In this document: positions 24,431 to 32,753 of the stretch, in pieces | Layout of the letters: each line of letters opens with the position of its first letter | How positions within the stretch are numbered: the first letter of the stretch is position 1 | Source: AR5 sp035762565 | Lineage (GTDB): Bacteria > Methylomirabilota > Methylomirabilia > Rokubacteriales > CSP1-6 | DNA length: 64,000 bases | NCBI GenBank assembly: GCA_035762565.1 | Contig: DASTOJ010000206.1 | Span: 1 to 64,000, forward strand | Direction: 5' to 3' | Translations under genes and position numbers: made by a program | The notes under the pieces: generated by a model | What the model saw: only the letters and a program-made list of their open reading frames with translations | Told to the model about the DNA's origin: nothing | Databases searched by the model: none

Positions 24431-26229
24431 TGGACACGCTGGCGCCCACGCTGCCCGCGATGCTGGCCCGCCAGGCCGCCACCCGCGGCGACCGGCTGGC
24501 CCTGCGGTACAAGGCGCACGGGATCTGGCACCGCGTGACGTGGCGCGCGTACGCGGACGCCGTCGACACGGTCGCCGCTGCGCTCCTGGCCTTCGGGCTG
24601 GGGCCGCAGGACAACGTCGCGGTCATCGGGGACAACCGGCCGGAGTGGCTCTACTGCCACCTCGGGATCCAGACCGCCGGCGGGGTGACGGTGGGGGTCT
24701 ATCCGACCTCGGCGCCCGAGCAGATCCGCTACCTGCTCAACCACTCGGAGGCCCGGCTGATCTTCGTCGAGAACGAGGAGCAGCTCGACAAGGTGTTGAC
24801 GATCGCCGGCGAGACCCGCCTCGAGCGCCTGGTGGTGTGGGACGCCAAGGGGTTGTGGGGGTTCACCGACGATCGGGTGACGTTCTTCGAGGATTTCCTC
24901 AAGCAGGGCCTGGCTTTCGCCGAGCGCCACCCGATCGCCGTCGCCGCCCGGCGCGACGCCGTCGCCCCCGACGATACGGCGATGATCATCTACACCTCGG
25001 GCACCACCGGGCCCCCCAAGGGCGCCATGCTGTCGCACCGCTCGATCATGTGGGGCATCGGCGCCGGCGCCATGGTCAACCCGGTCGGGCCGGACGACGA
25101 GGTGATCTCGTACCTGCCGTTCGCCCACGTCTACGAGAACCTGGTCTCGGTGTTCGGGGCCATCGGCAACGGCTATGTCGTCAACTTCGTGGAGAGCCTG
25201 GACACGCTCTTTCAGAACCTGCGCGAGGTGTCGCCCACCTACTTCGGCTCCGTCCCCCGCATCTGGGAGAAGCTGGCCTCCACCGTCGAGCTGCGCATGG
25301 CCGACTCCACCCGGGTAAAGCGCGCCGCCCATCGCGCCGCGGTCGGGATCGGGCGCCGGTGGGTGCGAGCGCGCTTCGGCGGCGGCGGCATTCCCGCCTC
25401 GCTGGCCCTGGCCTACCGGCTCGCGTACTGGAGCGTGCTGCTGCCGCTCAAGCGCCGGCTCGGCTTCGACCGGATCCGCCTGGCCGTCTGCGGCGCCGCG
25501 CCGGCCTCGCCCGAGCTGTTCGACTTCTACTGGGCGCTCGGCATCCCGCTGGTCGAGGGGTACGGATTGACGGAGTCCACCGGCGTCATCTCGGTCCAGC
25601 GCGTGGCCGCCCCGCGATTGGGGACGGTGGGCGAGCCGTTGCCGGGTATCGAGGTGCGGCTGGAGGCCGACGGCGAGATCCTCACGCGCGGGCCCCACGT
25701 GTTCAAGGGCTACTTCAAGGACCCCGAGCTGACGGCGCAGACGATCGACGGCGAGGGCTGGCTGCACACCGGCGACGTCGGGGCGTGGGACGGCACCCAC
25801 CTCAAGATCCTCGACCGCAAGAAGGACATCATCATCACCGCCGGCGGCAAGAACATCACGCCGGCCTACATCGAGAACAAGCTGAAGTTCAGCCCCTATA
25901 TCCAGGACGCCGTGGTGATCGGCGACGGGCGCCGCTACCTCGCCGCGCTGATCCTCATCGACGAGGACAACGTCACCAAGTTCGCCCAGGACCACCGCAT
26001 CCCGTTCACGACCTTCCAGGACCTCACCCAAAATCCAGGGGTCGTGCGGCTGATCGGCGACGAGGTGGACAAGGTCAACCGGACGCTCTCGCAGGTGGAG
26101 ACGATCAAGAAGTTCGCCCTGCTGCCGCGACGCTTCTACGAGGAGGAGGGCGACGTGACGCCCACCAAGAAGGTCAAGCGGCGGGCCCTGGAGGCCCGCT
26201 ACGCCGACCTGATCGCCTCGCTGTACTGA
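24430..26229 (+). CDS. Long-chain-type acyl-CoA synthetase (AMP-forming)
   Basis: A 599-aa adenylate-forming ligase that activates a carboxylic acid to its CoA thioester. The P-loop motif YTSGTTGPPKGAM is near residue 192, the A5-type motif EGYGLTES near 376, and the A8 region GWLHTGDVGAWDGTHLKILD near 440-460, followed by RKKDIIITAGGKN. The ATG at 24430 is preferred over 24424 because GGAGGAG then has a 6-nt spacing. It lies between livF and livM, which suggests that imported acid is activated at once. Confidence 0.92.
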   Translation: MDTLAPTLPAMLARQAATRGDRLALRYKAHGIWHRVTWRAYADAVDTVAAALLAFGLGPQDNVAVIGDNRPEWLYCHLGIQTAGGVTVGVYPTSAPEQIRYLLNHSEARLIFVENEEQLDKVLTIAGETRLERLVVWDAKGLWGFTDDRVTFFEDFLKQGLAFAERHPIAVAARRDAVAPDDTAMIIYTSGTTGPPKGAMLSHRSIMWGIGAGAMVNPVGPDDEVISYLPFAHVYENLVSVFGAIGNGYVVNFVESLDTLFQNLREVSPTYFGSVPRIWEKLASTVELRMADSTRVKRAAHRAAVGIGRRWVRARFGGGGIPASLALAYRLAYWSVLLPLKRRLGFDRIRLAVCGAAPASPELFDFYWALGIPLVEGYGLTESTGVISVQRVAAPRLGTVGEPLPGIEVRLEADGEILTRGPHVFKGYFKDPELTAQTIDGEGWLHTGDVGAWDGTHLKILDRKKDIIITAGGKNITPAYIENKLKFSPYIQDAVVIGDGRRYLAALILIDEDNVTKFAQDHRIPFTTFQDLTQNPGVVRLIGDEVDKVNRTLSQVETIKKFALLPRRFYEEEGDVTPTKKVKRRALEARYADLIASLY

Positions 26230-26237
26230 GGGAGCCG

Positions 26238-27218
26238 GTGGACCTCGTCGAGTCGTATCGCGACGACCTGAGATTCGCGCGCAAGCCGGTCACGCGCGGG
26301 CTGCTCACGCTGCTGCTGGCGGCGCTGGCCGTGTTCCCGTGGGTGGCGCCGGACTACATGGTGTTCCTGGCCACCCTGGTCGCCCTCTACTCGATCGGCG
26401 TCATGGGTCAGAACATCCTCATCGGCTACACGGGCCAGATCTCGTTCGGCCAGGCCGGCTTCCTCGCCATCGGCGCCTTCACCTTCGGGCATCTGCGGAT
26501 CTGGGGGGCGCCCTTCCCGCTCGCGCTGCTGGGGGCCGGCCTGCTGGCCGCGGTCGCCGGCGTGGTGGTCGGCTTCCCCTCGCTCCGGCTCAAGGGGCCG
26601 TATCTGTCGATCGCCACACTCGGCTTCGGCGTCGCCGTGTACCAGGTCTTCGTCAACTACGAAGCACTCTCGGGCGGCCGCTCGGGGCTGGCCATCGCCA
26701 AGCTGACGCCGATGTTCGGCCTGTCGAAGCTCCGCTGGGAGTACTACGTCTACGTGCTGCTGCTGGCCGCCTTCACCCTGGTCACGGCCAACCTGGTCTC
26801 GTCCTACGTGGGGCGCGCCTTCATCGCCATCCGCGACTCCGACATCGCAGCCGAGGTCAACGGCGTGAACCTCACGCGCTACAAGCTGCTGGCATTCGCC
26901 GTCTCCTCCTTCTACACGGGCGTGCACGGCGCCCTCTACGCGCAGGTGCTCGGGCACATCGAGCCCCAGATCTTCAACGTGCTGGAATCCATCACCCTGT
27001 TCGTGGCGGTCATCATCGGCGGGCTGGCCTCCATCGAGGGCTCGATCCTGGGCGCCGCCTTCGTGCTGATCGTGCCCAAGGTCTTCTCCGAGTTCCGCGA
27101 GATGGTGCCGGTGGTCTACGGCGTGGCGATCCTGCTCGTGCTGATCTTCGAGCCCCTCGGACTGTTCGGGCGATGGCTGAAGACACGCCTCTACTTCCAG
27201 CTCTGGCCCTTCCGCTAG
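26238..27218 (+). CDS. livM: ABC transporter permease (LivM type)
   Basis: A 326-aa polytopic permease with about 9 membrane segments. Family motifs are visible: GYTGQISFGQAGFLAIGAF (residues 62-80) and the cytoplasmic ATPase-contact region AFIAIRDSDIAAEVNGVNL near 195. It starts at GTG 26238, 8 nt after the ligase stop. Confidence 0.92.
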   Translation: MDLVESYRDDLRFARKPVTRGLLTLLLAALAVFPWVAPDYMVFLATLVALYSIGVMGQNILIGYTGQISFGQAGFLAIGAFTFGHLRIWGAPFPLALLGAGLLAAVAGVVVGFPSLRLKGPYLSIATLGFGVAVYQVFVNYEALSGGRSGLAIAKLTPMFGLSKLRWEYYVYVLLLAAFTLVTANLVSSYVGRAFIAIRDSDIAAEVNGVNLTRYKLLAFAVSSFYTGVHGALYAQVLGHIEPQIFNVLESITLFVAVIIGGLASIEGSILGAAFVLIVPKVFSEFREMVPVVYGVAILLVLIFEPLGLFGRWLKTRLYFQLWPFR

Positions 27219-27243
27219 CCGGTCGCCGATAATGGCGACCGGC
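27218..27243 (+). terminator. Hairpin between livM and livH
   Basis: GCCGGTCGCC (27218-27227) is perfectly complementary to 27234-27243 around a GATAAT loop, starting on the last base of the livM stop codon. No T-run follows, so it may act as an mRNA-stability or attenuation element. Confidence 0.5.
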
Positions 27244-27284
27244 GCGCGTGCCGGGGGGCGGCGAGCGCGGGCGGAGGGTTCGTG

Positions 27285-28166
27285 ATGGAGAGGTGGCTGC
27301 AGTATGGGTTGACGGGGTTGTCGGCGGGGAGCTTGTACGCGATGGTGGCGCTGGGGATCGTGCTGATCTACCGGTCCACGCGGGTGCTGAACTTCGCCCA
27401 TGGCGACGTCGCCACGGTGGCCACGTTCGTGGCGTTCACGCTGCTCTCGCGCGGGTTCTCCTTCCCGGTCGCCCTGCTCGGCAGCCTGGCGACCGGCGCG
27501 GTCGTCGGGACCGGGTTCTACTTCGTGGTCCTCGTCCGGGCCCAGCGGCGCGGCGCCAACCTGCTCGGCATGGTGATCCTCACCCTCGGCCTGGCCCTGA
27601 TGATCCAGGGCGTGGTGGTCTACCTGTGGGGCGCCGAGCCGGTCTCGCTGCCGTTCCCCATCTCCGACACGAAGACGTACGCGCTGGGCGGCGTGGTCGT
27701 GAGCCAGCTGTCGCTGGCCACGATGGCGGCCGGGGTTGCCGGCTCGCTGCTGCTGTACCTGCTCGTGCAGAAGACGCGCCTGGGCCTGGCCATGCGCGCG
27801 ACCTCCGAGAACGTCATGGCCGCCCAGACGCTCGGGATCCCGACCCGGCGGGTCCTGGGCGTGTCGTGGGCGGCGGCGTCCGCGCTCGGGGTGGTGGCGG
27901 GGATCTTCCTGGCTCCCGCGCTGCTGCTCGACCCCTTCTTCATGCTGGATCCCTTCCTCAAAGGCTTCGCCGCCGCGGTGCTGGGCGGTTTGAACAGCCT
28001 GCCCGGGGCCGTGGTCGGCGCGCTGCTCCTGGGCGTGGCGGAGTCCTGGACCGGTGCCTACCTGACCATCCAGTTCAAGAACACGCTCGCCTTCGTGATC
28101 ATCATCCTGGTGCTGCTCGTCCGTCCTGAAGGTCTGCTGGGCAAGGAATTCAAGGAGCGGGTGTAG
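27285..28166 (+). CDS. livH: ABC transporter permease (LivH type)
   Basis: A 293-aa permease with about 8 membrane helices and the LivH-typical start (LTGLSAGSLYAMVALGIVLI, then NFAHGDVATVATF). The ATP-subunit contact region MRATSENVMAAQTLGI is near residue 170. The ATG at 27285 is preferred to the GTG at 27282 because GGAGGG lies 6 nt upstream. The gene order livK-livG-livF-ligase-livM-livH is unusual in placing livH last. Confidence 0.92.
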   Translation: MERWLQYGLTGLSAGSLYAMVALGIVLIYRSTRVLNFAHGDVATVATFVAFTLLSRGFSFPVALLGSLATGAVVGTGFYFVVLVRAQRRGANLLGMVILTLGLALMIQGVVVYLWGAEPVSLPFPISDTKTYALGGVVVSQLSLATMAAGVAGSLLLYLLVQKTRLGLAMRATSENVMAAQTLGIPTRRVLGVSWAAASALGVVAGIFLAPALLLDPFFMLDPFLKGFAAAVLGGLNSLPGAVVGALLLGVAESWTGAYLTIQFKNTLAFVIIILVLLVRPEGLLGKEFKERV

Positions 28167-28182
28167 CCGGGCGGCCGGGACG

Positions 28183-28743
28183 TCAGACGAAGATGGCGGC
28201 GACGTCGATCGGGTCGTCCGGGAACGCCAGCGTGGCGACGGCGTCGCCGGCGACCGCCTGCCGGTGCTCCCGATATCGAGGGCCGGAAGGCGAGCGGTAC
28301 ACGTGGACGGTGTCGGAGTTCGCGTCGACGACCCAGTATTCCCCGATGCCGGCCAGCGCGTAGAGGGCGAGCTTGACGGTCCGGTCGTATTCGAGCGAGG
28401 TGTCCGCGACCTCGATGACGAGCAGGACGTCGTGCGTCGTGGCGCCGGCGCGCCGGTAGGAGCGAGCGCGGAGCAGTGCCAGGTCGGGCTGGGGCAGGGA
28501 CCGCGGGGGCACGCGAATGGGGCCCTGAACGCGCACCCGAGCCCGATCGCCGGCGAGCCTCACGAACACGTGCGTCAGGTTCGTCACGAGCGCCGCGTGC
28601 GGATCACCGATCGGGCTCATCTCGACGATCTCGCCCTCGATGAGCTCGACCCGGTCGTCCTGCTTGAGGATGCCCGTCTCCACCATGCGCTCGTACTCCT
28701 CGATGGTGAAGCGCCGCCGTGGTCGTTCGACGCGGGCTGCCAT
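28183..28743 (-). CDS. Uma2-family (DUF820) PD-(D/E)XK nuclease-like protein
   Basis: A 186-aa protein. The Uma2 pattern is clear: VELIEGEIVEMSP (residues 32-44), PQPDLALLRA with the metal Asp, and the motif VIEVADTSLEYDRTVKLALY containing the E...D...K residues. It starts at ATG 28743, which has GGAGG 6 nt upstream; the longer frame to 28860 is not supported. TATACT at 28766-28761 on this strand could be a -10 box. Uma2 genes are common in cyanobacteria and soil bacteria, and their role is unsettled. Confidence 0.85.
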   Translation of the reverse strand: MAARVERPRRRFTIEEYERMVETGILKQDDRVELIEGEIVEMSPIGDPHAALVTNLTHVFVRLAGDRARVRVQGPIRVPPRSLPQPDLALLRARSYRRAGATTHDVLLVIEVADTSLEYDRTVKLALYALAGIGEYWVVDANSDTVHVYRSPSGPRYREHRQAVAGDAVATLAFPDDPIDVAAIFV

Positions 28744-28841
28744 GCCGAACCTCCGCCGCCAGTATACGCGGGACCCATGCCGATGCCGGGAGGCTACGCC
28801 GCTCGTGAGGCGCCCCGAAAAGACGCGGGATGGATACACCG

Positions 28842-28870
28842 TTGCCCGCGTCCCGCGCATCGTTTAAACT
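28842..28870 (+). promoter_or_regulatory. Promoter upstream of the ferritin-like/carboxylase cluster
   Basis: TTGCCC (28842-28847) and TAAACT (28865-28870) have a 17-nt spacer; each matches consensus at 4 of 6. The predicted start is near 28877, leaving about 33 nt before ATG 28910. Confidence 0.5.
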
Positions 28871-28909
28871 CACTGAACAGCAATTCATTCGACGGTTGGA
28901 GAGACCCTG

Positions 28910-29665
28910 ATGGAACGCCCGATCGCTTACGACAAGCTCGCGCGCGAGGACCGCTTCGTGCGGATGCGCACGCGCGACGTCGGCGCCCTGAAGATCGAGC
29001 AGGGGCTGCCGCCGTTTCCCGACCTGACCAGCCGCGAGTCGATGCGCGACCGCGTGCACGGCATCCTGGTCGGCGAGCTGCAAGCGATGGAGGGCGCCGG
29101 GCGCACGGTCTGCGACTTCCCCGACGCCCCGTGGGAGTTCACCATGGACATGGCCCGCCAGGTCTGGGACGAGTCGCGCCACGTGGAGACGTACCTGGGT
29201 CTGCTCGACCACCTCGGCGGGCGCGTCGGCGAGTTCCCGGAGACGACGCTGCTCTGGCGGTGCGCGTGCGCGGAGGACGCCGCCGCCCGTGTGGCCGGCG
29301 TCAACCGCGGCCTCGAAGGCCTGGCCTGCGACGTCTTCAACCAGCTCATCCACATCGCCCGGAAGATCGGCGACCCCGTCATCGAGCGCTCGGTGGACTA
29401 CGTGCTGGCCGACGAGATCACCCACGTCCGCATGGGCTCGCGCTGGCTCAACGAGCTGACCAGGGGCGAGCCGGAGCGGCGGCGGCGGGCCGTCGAGTTC
29501 CAGGACTCCATCGACGAGCGCTTCAACCTCGGGGGTCAGCGCCGGGACGGGCACCACGACGACGTGCCGATCTCGATCGCCAAGGACGCTCGGCGGCTGG
29601 CGGGATTCACCGAAGAGGAGATCGAGCGGCTCGTCAAGAGCACGCAGCGCTCCCAGGTGTACTAG
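28910..29665 (+). CDS. Ferritin-like (DUF455-type) di-iron protein
   Basis: A 251-aa protein with the residue set of a four-helix-bundle di-iron carboxylate site: Glu56 in helix 1, Glu88-x-x-His91 (DESRHVETY), Glu136, and Glu169-x-x-His172 (DEITHVRMG). It may be an oxidase or hydroxylase-like enzyme, or an iron-binding protein; the substrate is not evident. It ends in TAG at 29663, and the next ferritin-like ORF continues in the same frame immediately after it. Confidence 0.78.
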   Translation: MERPIAYDKLAREDRFVRMRTRDVGALKIEQGLPPFPDLTSRESMRDRVHGILVGELQAMEGAGRTVCDFPDAPWEFTMDMARQVWDESRHVETYLGLLDHLGGRVGEFPETTLLWRCACAEDAAARVAGVNRGLEGLACDVFNQLIHIARKIGDPVIERSVDYVLADEITHVRMGSRWLNELTRGEPERRRRAVEFQDSIDERFNLGGQRRDGHHDDVPISIAKDARRLAGFTEEEIERLVKSTQRSQVY

Positions 29666-30643
29666 CTGGCTGCCCACCCGCTCGCCGGCCACTTCTCCGT
29701 CGACCTCGCCGCCAGGCGTATCCGCCACTACCGCTACATCGAGGAGCGGATGATGCGCGTGCTCGGAGGCTGGATCGCGCTCACGCCCGAGCTCCCCGCC
29801 AAGCTCCTGTTCGGCCGGCACGTCTGGGACTGCGCGCAGCACGCCGACCTCTGGGGCCGCCGCCTGCCCGAGCTGCGCGCGCCCGCCCAGCAGTCGGAGC
29901 CGGCCGGTCCCGCCGTGGTGGCGTGGCTGGATCTCATGGAGACGGCCGAGGCGCCCGGCCAGACGGTCGAGCGGGTGACGGCGATTTACCGGGTGCTCAA
30001 GCCTCACCTGGCGACCGTCTACGAGCGCCATCTGGCCGTGGCCAACCCCGTGTACGAGCCGCCCACGCGTCGCATCCTGACCCGCGCGATCGACGAGGAG
30101 CGCCGCCACGGGGCCGCCGGCGCCGTCGTGCTCGACCGGCTGACCGCGGGCGACCGCGCGCTGGCCGAGCGCGCGCACGCCTGGGAGCGGCGGCTGCTCG
30201 AGGCGCTCGAGGCCGCCGGCGGCGTGACCGGTGACGTCGCGCCACCGCTGATCTCGCCGGCGGCCGTCGCGCCCGCCGCCGCCGTCGTCGCCCAGGATCT
30301 GGTACCACCGCCGGCGCCGTTCGAGCCGCGAGCCGCGCTGGGCGAGCTCGCCGCGCCGCTGGAGGCCCACCTTCGGGCGCTGGCGCGCGCAGACGTCGAC
30401 GCCGTGCGCCGGGAGGTGGCCGCCGGCGCCGGGCCGGAGGTGGCCGGCGCCTACGCGGCGCTGCCGGGGCCGTTCGAGCGGGCCGAGGTCGTCGGCTGCG
30501 CGCGCATCGGCGTGCAGCGTGTGGTCAAGCTGCGGCTGCAGGGGCCGCGCGGTCGCGTGCTGCTGCAGGAGCGCTGGCTGCCGTCGGCGGACGGCTGGCG
30601 CCTCGCGGCGGTCGAGGTCACGGGCACCGAGCCGGCGCCGTAG
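29666..30643 (+). CDS. Second ferritin-like protein with C-terminal extra domain (start uncertain)
   Basis: The frame opens right after the TAG of the previous gene and is coding-like from its first codon (AGHFSVDLAARRIRHYRYIE), but the first conventional start is ATG 29750. A CTG at 29666 with AGGTG 8 nt upstream would retain this conserved-looking part, giving 325 aa. The bundle features are IEERMM, the helix HVWDCAQHADLWGRRLPEL, and DEERRHGAAG (an ExxH motif). Residues about 225-325 form a separate alpha+beta region that resembles a SnoaL/NTF2-like fold only loosely. The stop TAG overlaps the GTG of accC. Confidence 0.6.
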   Translation: MAAHPLAGHFSVDLAARRIRHYRYIEERMMRVLGGWIALTPELPAKLLFGRHVWDCAQHADLWGRRLPELRAPAQQSEPAGPAVVAWLDLMETAEAPGQTVERVTAIYRVLKPHLATVYERHLAVANPVYEPPTRRILTRAIDEERRHGAAGAVVLDRLTAGDRALAERAHAWERRLLEALEAAGGVTGDVAPPLISPAAVAPAAAVVAQDLVPPPAPFEPRAALGELAAPLEAHLRALARADVDAVRREVAAGAGPEVAGAYAALPGPFERAEVVGCARIGVQRVVKLRLQGPRGRVLLQERWLPSADGWRLAAVEVTGTEPAP

Positions 30644-31986
30644 TGTTCCGCGCCGTCCTCGTCGCCAACCGCGGCGAGATCGCCCGCCGCGTCTTCCGCG
30701 CCTGCCGCCGGCTCGGCGTCGGTACCGTCGCCGTGTACTCCGAGGCGGACCGCGGCGCCCCTCACGTGCGCGAGGCCGACCGCAGCGTGCTGGTGGGGCC
30801 CCCGCCGGCGCGCGAGAGCTACCTGGACGTCGAGCGCCTCCTGGCAGCCGCGCGCGAGAGCGGCGCCGACGCCGTGCACCCGGGCTACGGGTTCCTCTCC
30901 GAGAACTGGCGCTTCGCCGAGGCCTGCGCCCGGGCGGGGCTGGCGTTCATCGGCCCGACCGCCGAGGCGATCCGCGCGATGGGAGACAAGGCCGAGGCGC
31001 GCCGGATCATGGCCGGCGCCGGCGTCCCGACGGTGCCGGGCAGCCCGGGCCCCCTTGCCGACGCCACGGAGGCGGAGGCGCAGGCCGCGGGCATCGGCTT
31101 TCCGCTGATCCTCAAGGCGGCGGGGGGCGGCGGGGGCATCGGGCTGGCGCGGGTCGAGCGCGCCGCCGATCTTCCTGCGGCCTTCGCCACCGCCACCCGC
31201 CGGACCCGGTCGGCATTCGGCAACGCGGCGGTCTACCTGGAGCGCTACCTGGAGCGGCCCCGTCACGTCGAGGTGCAGGTCTTCGGCGACGCGCACGGAT
31301 CCGTCGTGCACCTGCACGAGCGCGAGTGCTCGATCCAGCGCCGCCACCAGAAGCTCATCGAGGAATCGCCGGCGCCCGGGCTCGACCCGGCGACCAAGCG
31401 CGGGCTCGTCGAGGCCGCGGTGGCCGGTGCCCGCGCCATCGGCTACGTCAACGCGGGCACGCTGGAGTTCCTGGTCGACGCCGCCGGCCGGTTCTACTTC
31501 ATCGAGATGAACACCCGCATCCAGGTGGAGCATCCGGTGACCGAGGAGGTGACGGGCCTCGACCTCGTGGTCGAGCAGCTGCGGGTGGCCGCCGGCGAGC
31601 GGCTGGCGTGGCGTCAGGAGGCCATCGTCCAGCGCGGGGCGGCGGTGGAGTGTCGGGTGTACGCGGAGGATCCGGACAAGAACTTCCTGCCGTCGCCGGG
31701 CACGCTCGCGCGGCTGGACCTGCCGGGCGGCGAGGGGATGCGTGTCGAGTCCGGCGTGGAGGCGGGCGGCGTCGTGTCCGTCCACTACGACCCGCTGCTG
31801 TTCAAGCTGGTCGCCCACGGCGGCGGGCGCGCCGAGGCGCTGGCGCGGATGCGGGCCGGGCTGGACGCGACGGTGGTGGAGGGCGTCCGCACGACGATCC
31901 CATTCTTGAGGCGGGCGCTCGACCACCCCGACGTCCGCCGCGGCGCGCTGCACACGCAGATGGTGGACCAGGGCGCCTTCCGCTAA
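30643..31986 (+). CDS. accC: Biotin carboxylase subunit of an acyl-CoA/acetyl-CoA carboxylase
   Basis: A 447-aa ATP-grasp enzyme that carboxylates biotin on the carrier protein. Motifs: VLVANRGEIARRVFRA at the start, HPGYGFLSEN near residue 85, the glycine-rich ATP loop KAAGGGGGIG near 160, ECSIQRRHQKLIEESP near 228-243, and the active-site EMNTRIQVEHPVTE near 288-301. It starts at GTG 30643, overlapping the upstream stop by 1 nt. The 71-aa biotinyl carrier follows 29 nt after the stop. Confidence 0.94.
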   Translation: MFRAVLVANRGEIARRVFRACRRLGVGTVAVYSEADRGAPHVREADRSVLVGPPPARESYLDVERLLAAARESGADAVHPGYGFLSENWRFAEACARAGLAFIGPTAEAIRAMGDKAEARRIMAGAGVPTVPGSPGPLADATEAEAQAAGIGFPLILKAAGGGGGIGLARVERAADLPAAFATATRRTRSAFGNAAVYLERYLERPRHVEVQVFGDAHGSVVHLHERECSIQRRHQKLIEESPAPGLDPATKRGLVEAAVAGARAIGYVNAGTLEFLVDAAGRFYFIEMNTRIQVEHPVTEEVTGLDLVVEQLRVAAGERLAWRQEAIVQRGAAVECRVYAEDPDKNFLPSPGTLARLDLPGGEGMRVESGVEAGGVVSVHYDPLLFKLVAHGGGRAEALARMRAGLDATVVEGVRTTIPFLRRALDHPDVRRGALHTQMVDQGAFR

Positions 31987-32015
31987 ACTCTCGGCTCGAC
32001 AAGGAGCGTTCCCAC

Positions 32016-32231
32016 ATGCCGGAGGAGATCAAGGCTCACATCACGGGCGTCGTCTTCCAGATCCCCACCCGGCAGGGCGACCGGGTCGGGGCGGGCGATC
32101 CCGTCATCGTGCTCGAGTCGATGAAGATGGAGATCCCGGTCGAGGCGCCGCGGGCGGGCGTGGTCAAGGAGATCCGGGTCCAGGAGGGCCAGACCGTGCA
32201 GGAGGGCGACACCGTCGCCGTCCTGGACTGA
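32016..32231 (+). CDS. Stand-alone biotinyl carrier domain
   Basis: A 71-aa protein consisting only of the biotinyl/lipoyl fold, with the biotinylation motif ESMKMEIPV (Lys near residue 37). The start ATG has AAGGAG upstream. Stand-alone carriers of this size serve three-component acyl-CoA carboxylases, matching accC upstream and the carboxyltransferase downstream. Confidence 0.9.
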   Translation: MPEEIKAHITGVVFQIPTRQGDRVGAGDPVIVLESMKMEIPVEAPRAGVVKEIRVQEGQTVQEGDTVAVLD

Positions 32232-32241
32232 GGAGCCGCCG

Positions 32242-32751
32242 ATGAGCACGGCGATGGTGCGCGACCTGTACGTCTATCACCGCTGGGCCAACCGCGCGCT
32301 GTTCGACGTGGCCGCCGCGCTGGGCGAGGAGGCGTGCGGACGGGAGGCCGGCACGCACTTCAGCGTGCCCACGCTCGCCCGGATGTTCGCGCACGTCTAC
32401 GGCGCCGACGCGGTCTGGCTCAACCGCTGGAAAAGCGCGCCGCCCTCGGTCCCGCCGTATCCCGCGCTGGCCTCCATGGCCGAGGTGCGCGCGCGGTGGG
32501 ACCCGGTCGAGGCCGAGCAGCGGGCGTTCGTGGACGGGCTGAAGGACGCCGATCTGGAGCGCGTGGTCGAGTACAAGAACACCCAGGGCCGGGCGTTCCG
32601 GGCGCCGCTCGGCGTCCTGCTCCAGCACGTCGCCAACCACGCGACGCACCATCGCAGCGAGATCGCCACGATGCTCACGCTGGTCAGTGGCTCGCCGCCC
32701 GACACGGGCATCAGCACCTGGGAGCTCATCCGGACCGGCCAGCAGCGCTGA
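32242..32751 (+). CDS. DinB-family (YfiT-like) metal-dependent hydrolase/transferase
   Basis: A 169-aa four-helix protein of the DinB superfamily. The three metal histidines are placed as expected: one near FAHVYGADAVWL (about residue 51) and two in the C-terminal LLQHVANHATHHRSEI. Such proteins often act as thiol-dependent S-transferases. It is embedded in the carboxylase operon, 10 nt after the biotinyl gene and 2 nt before the carboxyltransferase gene, so a link to acyl-CoA chemistry is possible. Confidence 0.85.
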   Translation: MSTAMVRDLYVYHRWANRALFDVAAALGEEACGREAGTHFSVPTLARMFAHVYGADAVWLNRWKSAPPSVPPYPALASMAEVRARWDPVEAEQRAFVDGLKDADLERVVEYKNTQGRAFRAPLGVLLQHVANHATHHRSEIATMLTLVSGSPPDTGISTWELIRTGQQR

Positions 32752-32753
32752 CG

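Noticed and set aside
29663..29665. TAG between the ferritin-like ORFs as selenocysteine/pyrrolysine-type recoding
   Set aside because: Pyrrolysine uses TAG, but no pylT/pylS genes are visible and there is no sign of TAG avoidance: other genes here, such as accC's upstream neighbour and the carboxyltransferase, end in TAG as normal stops.
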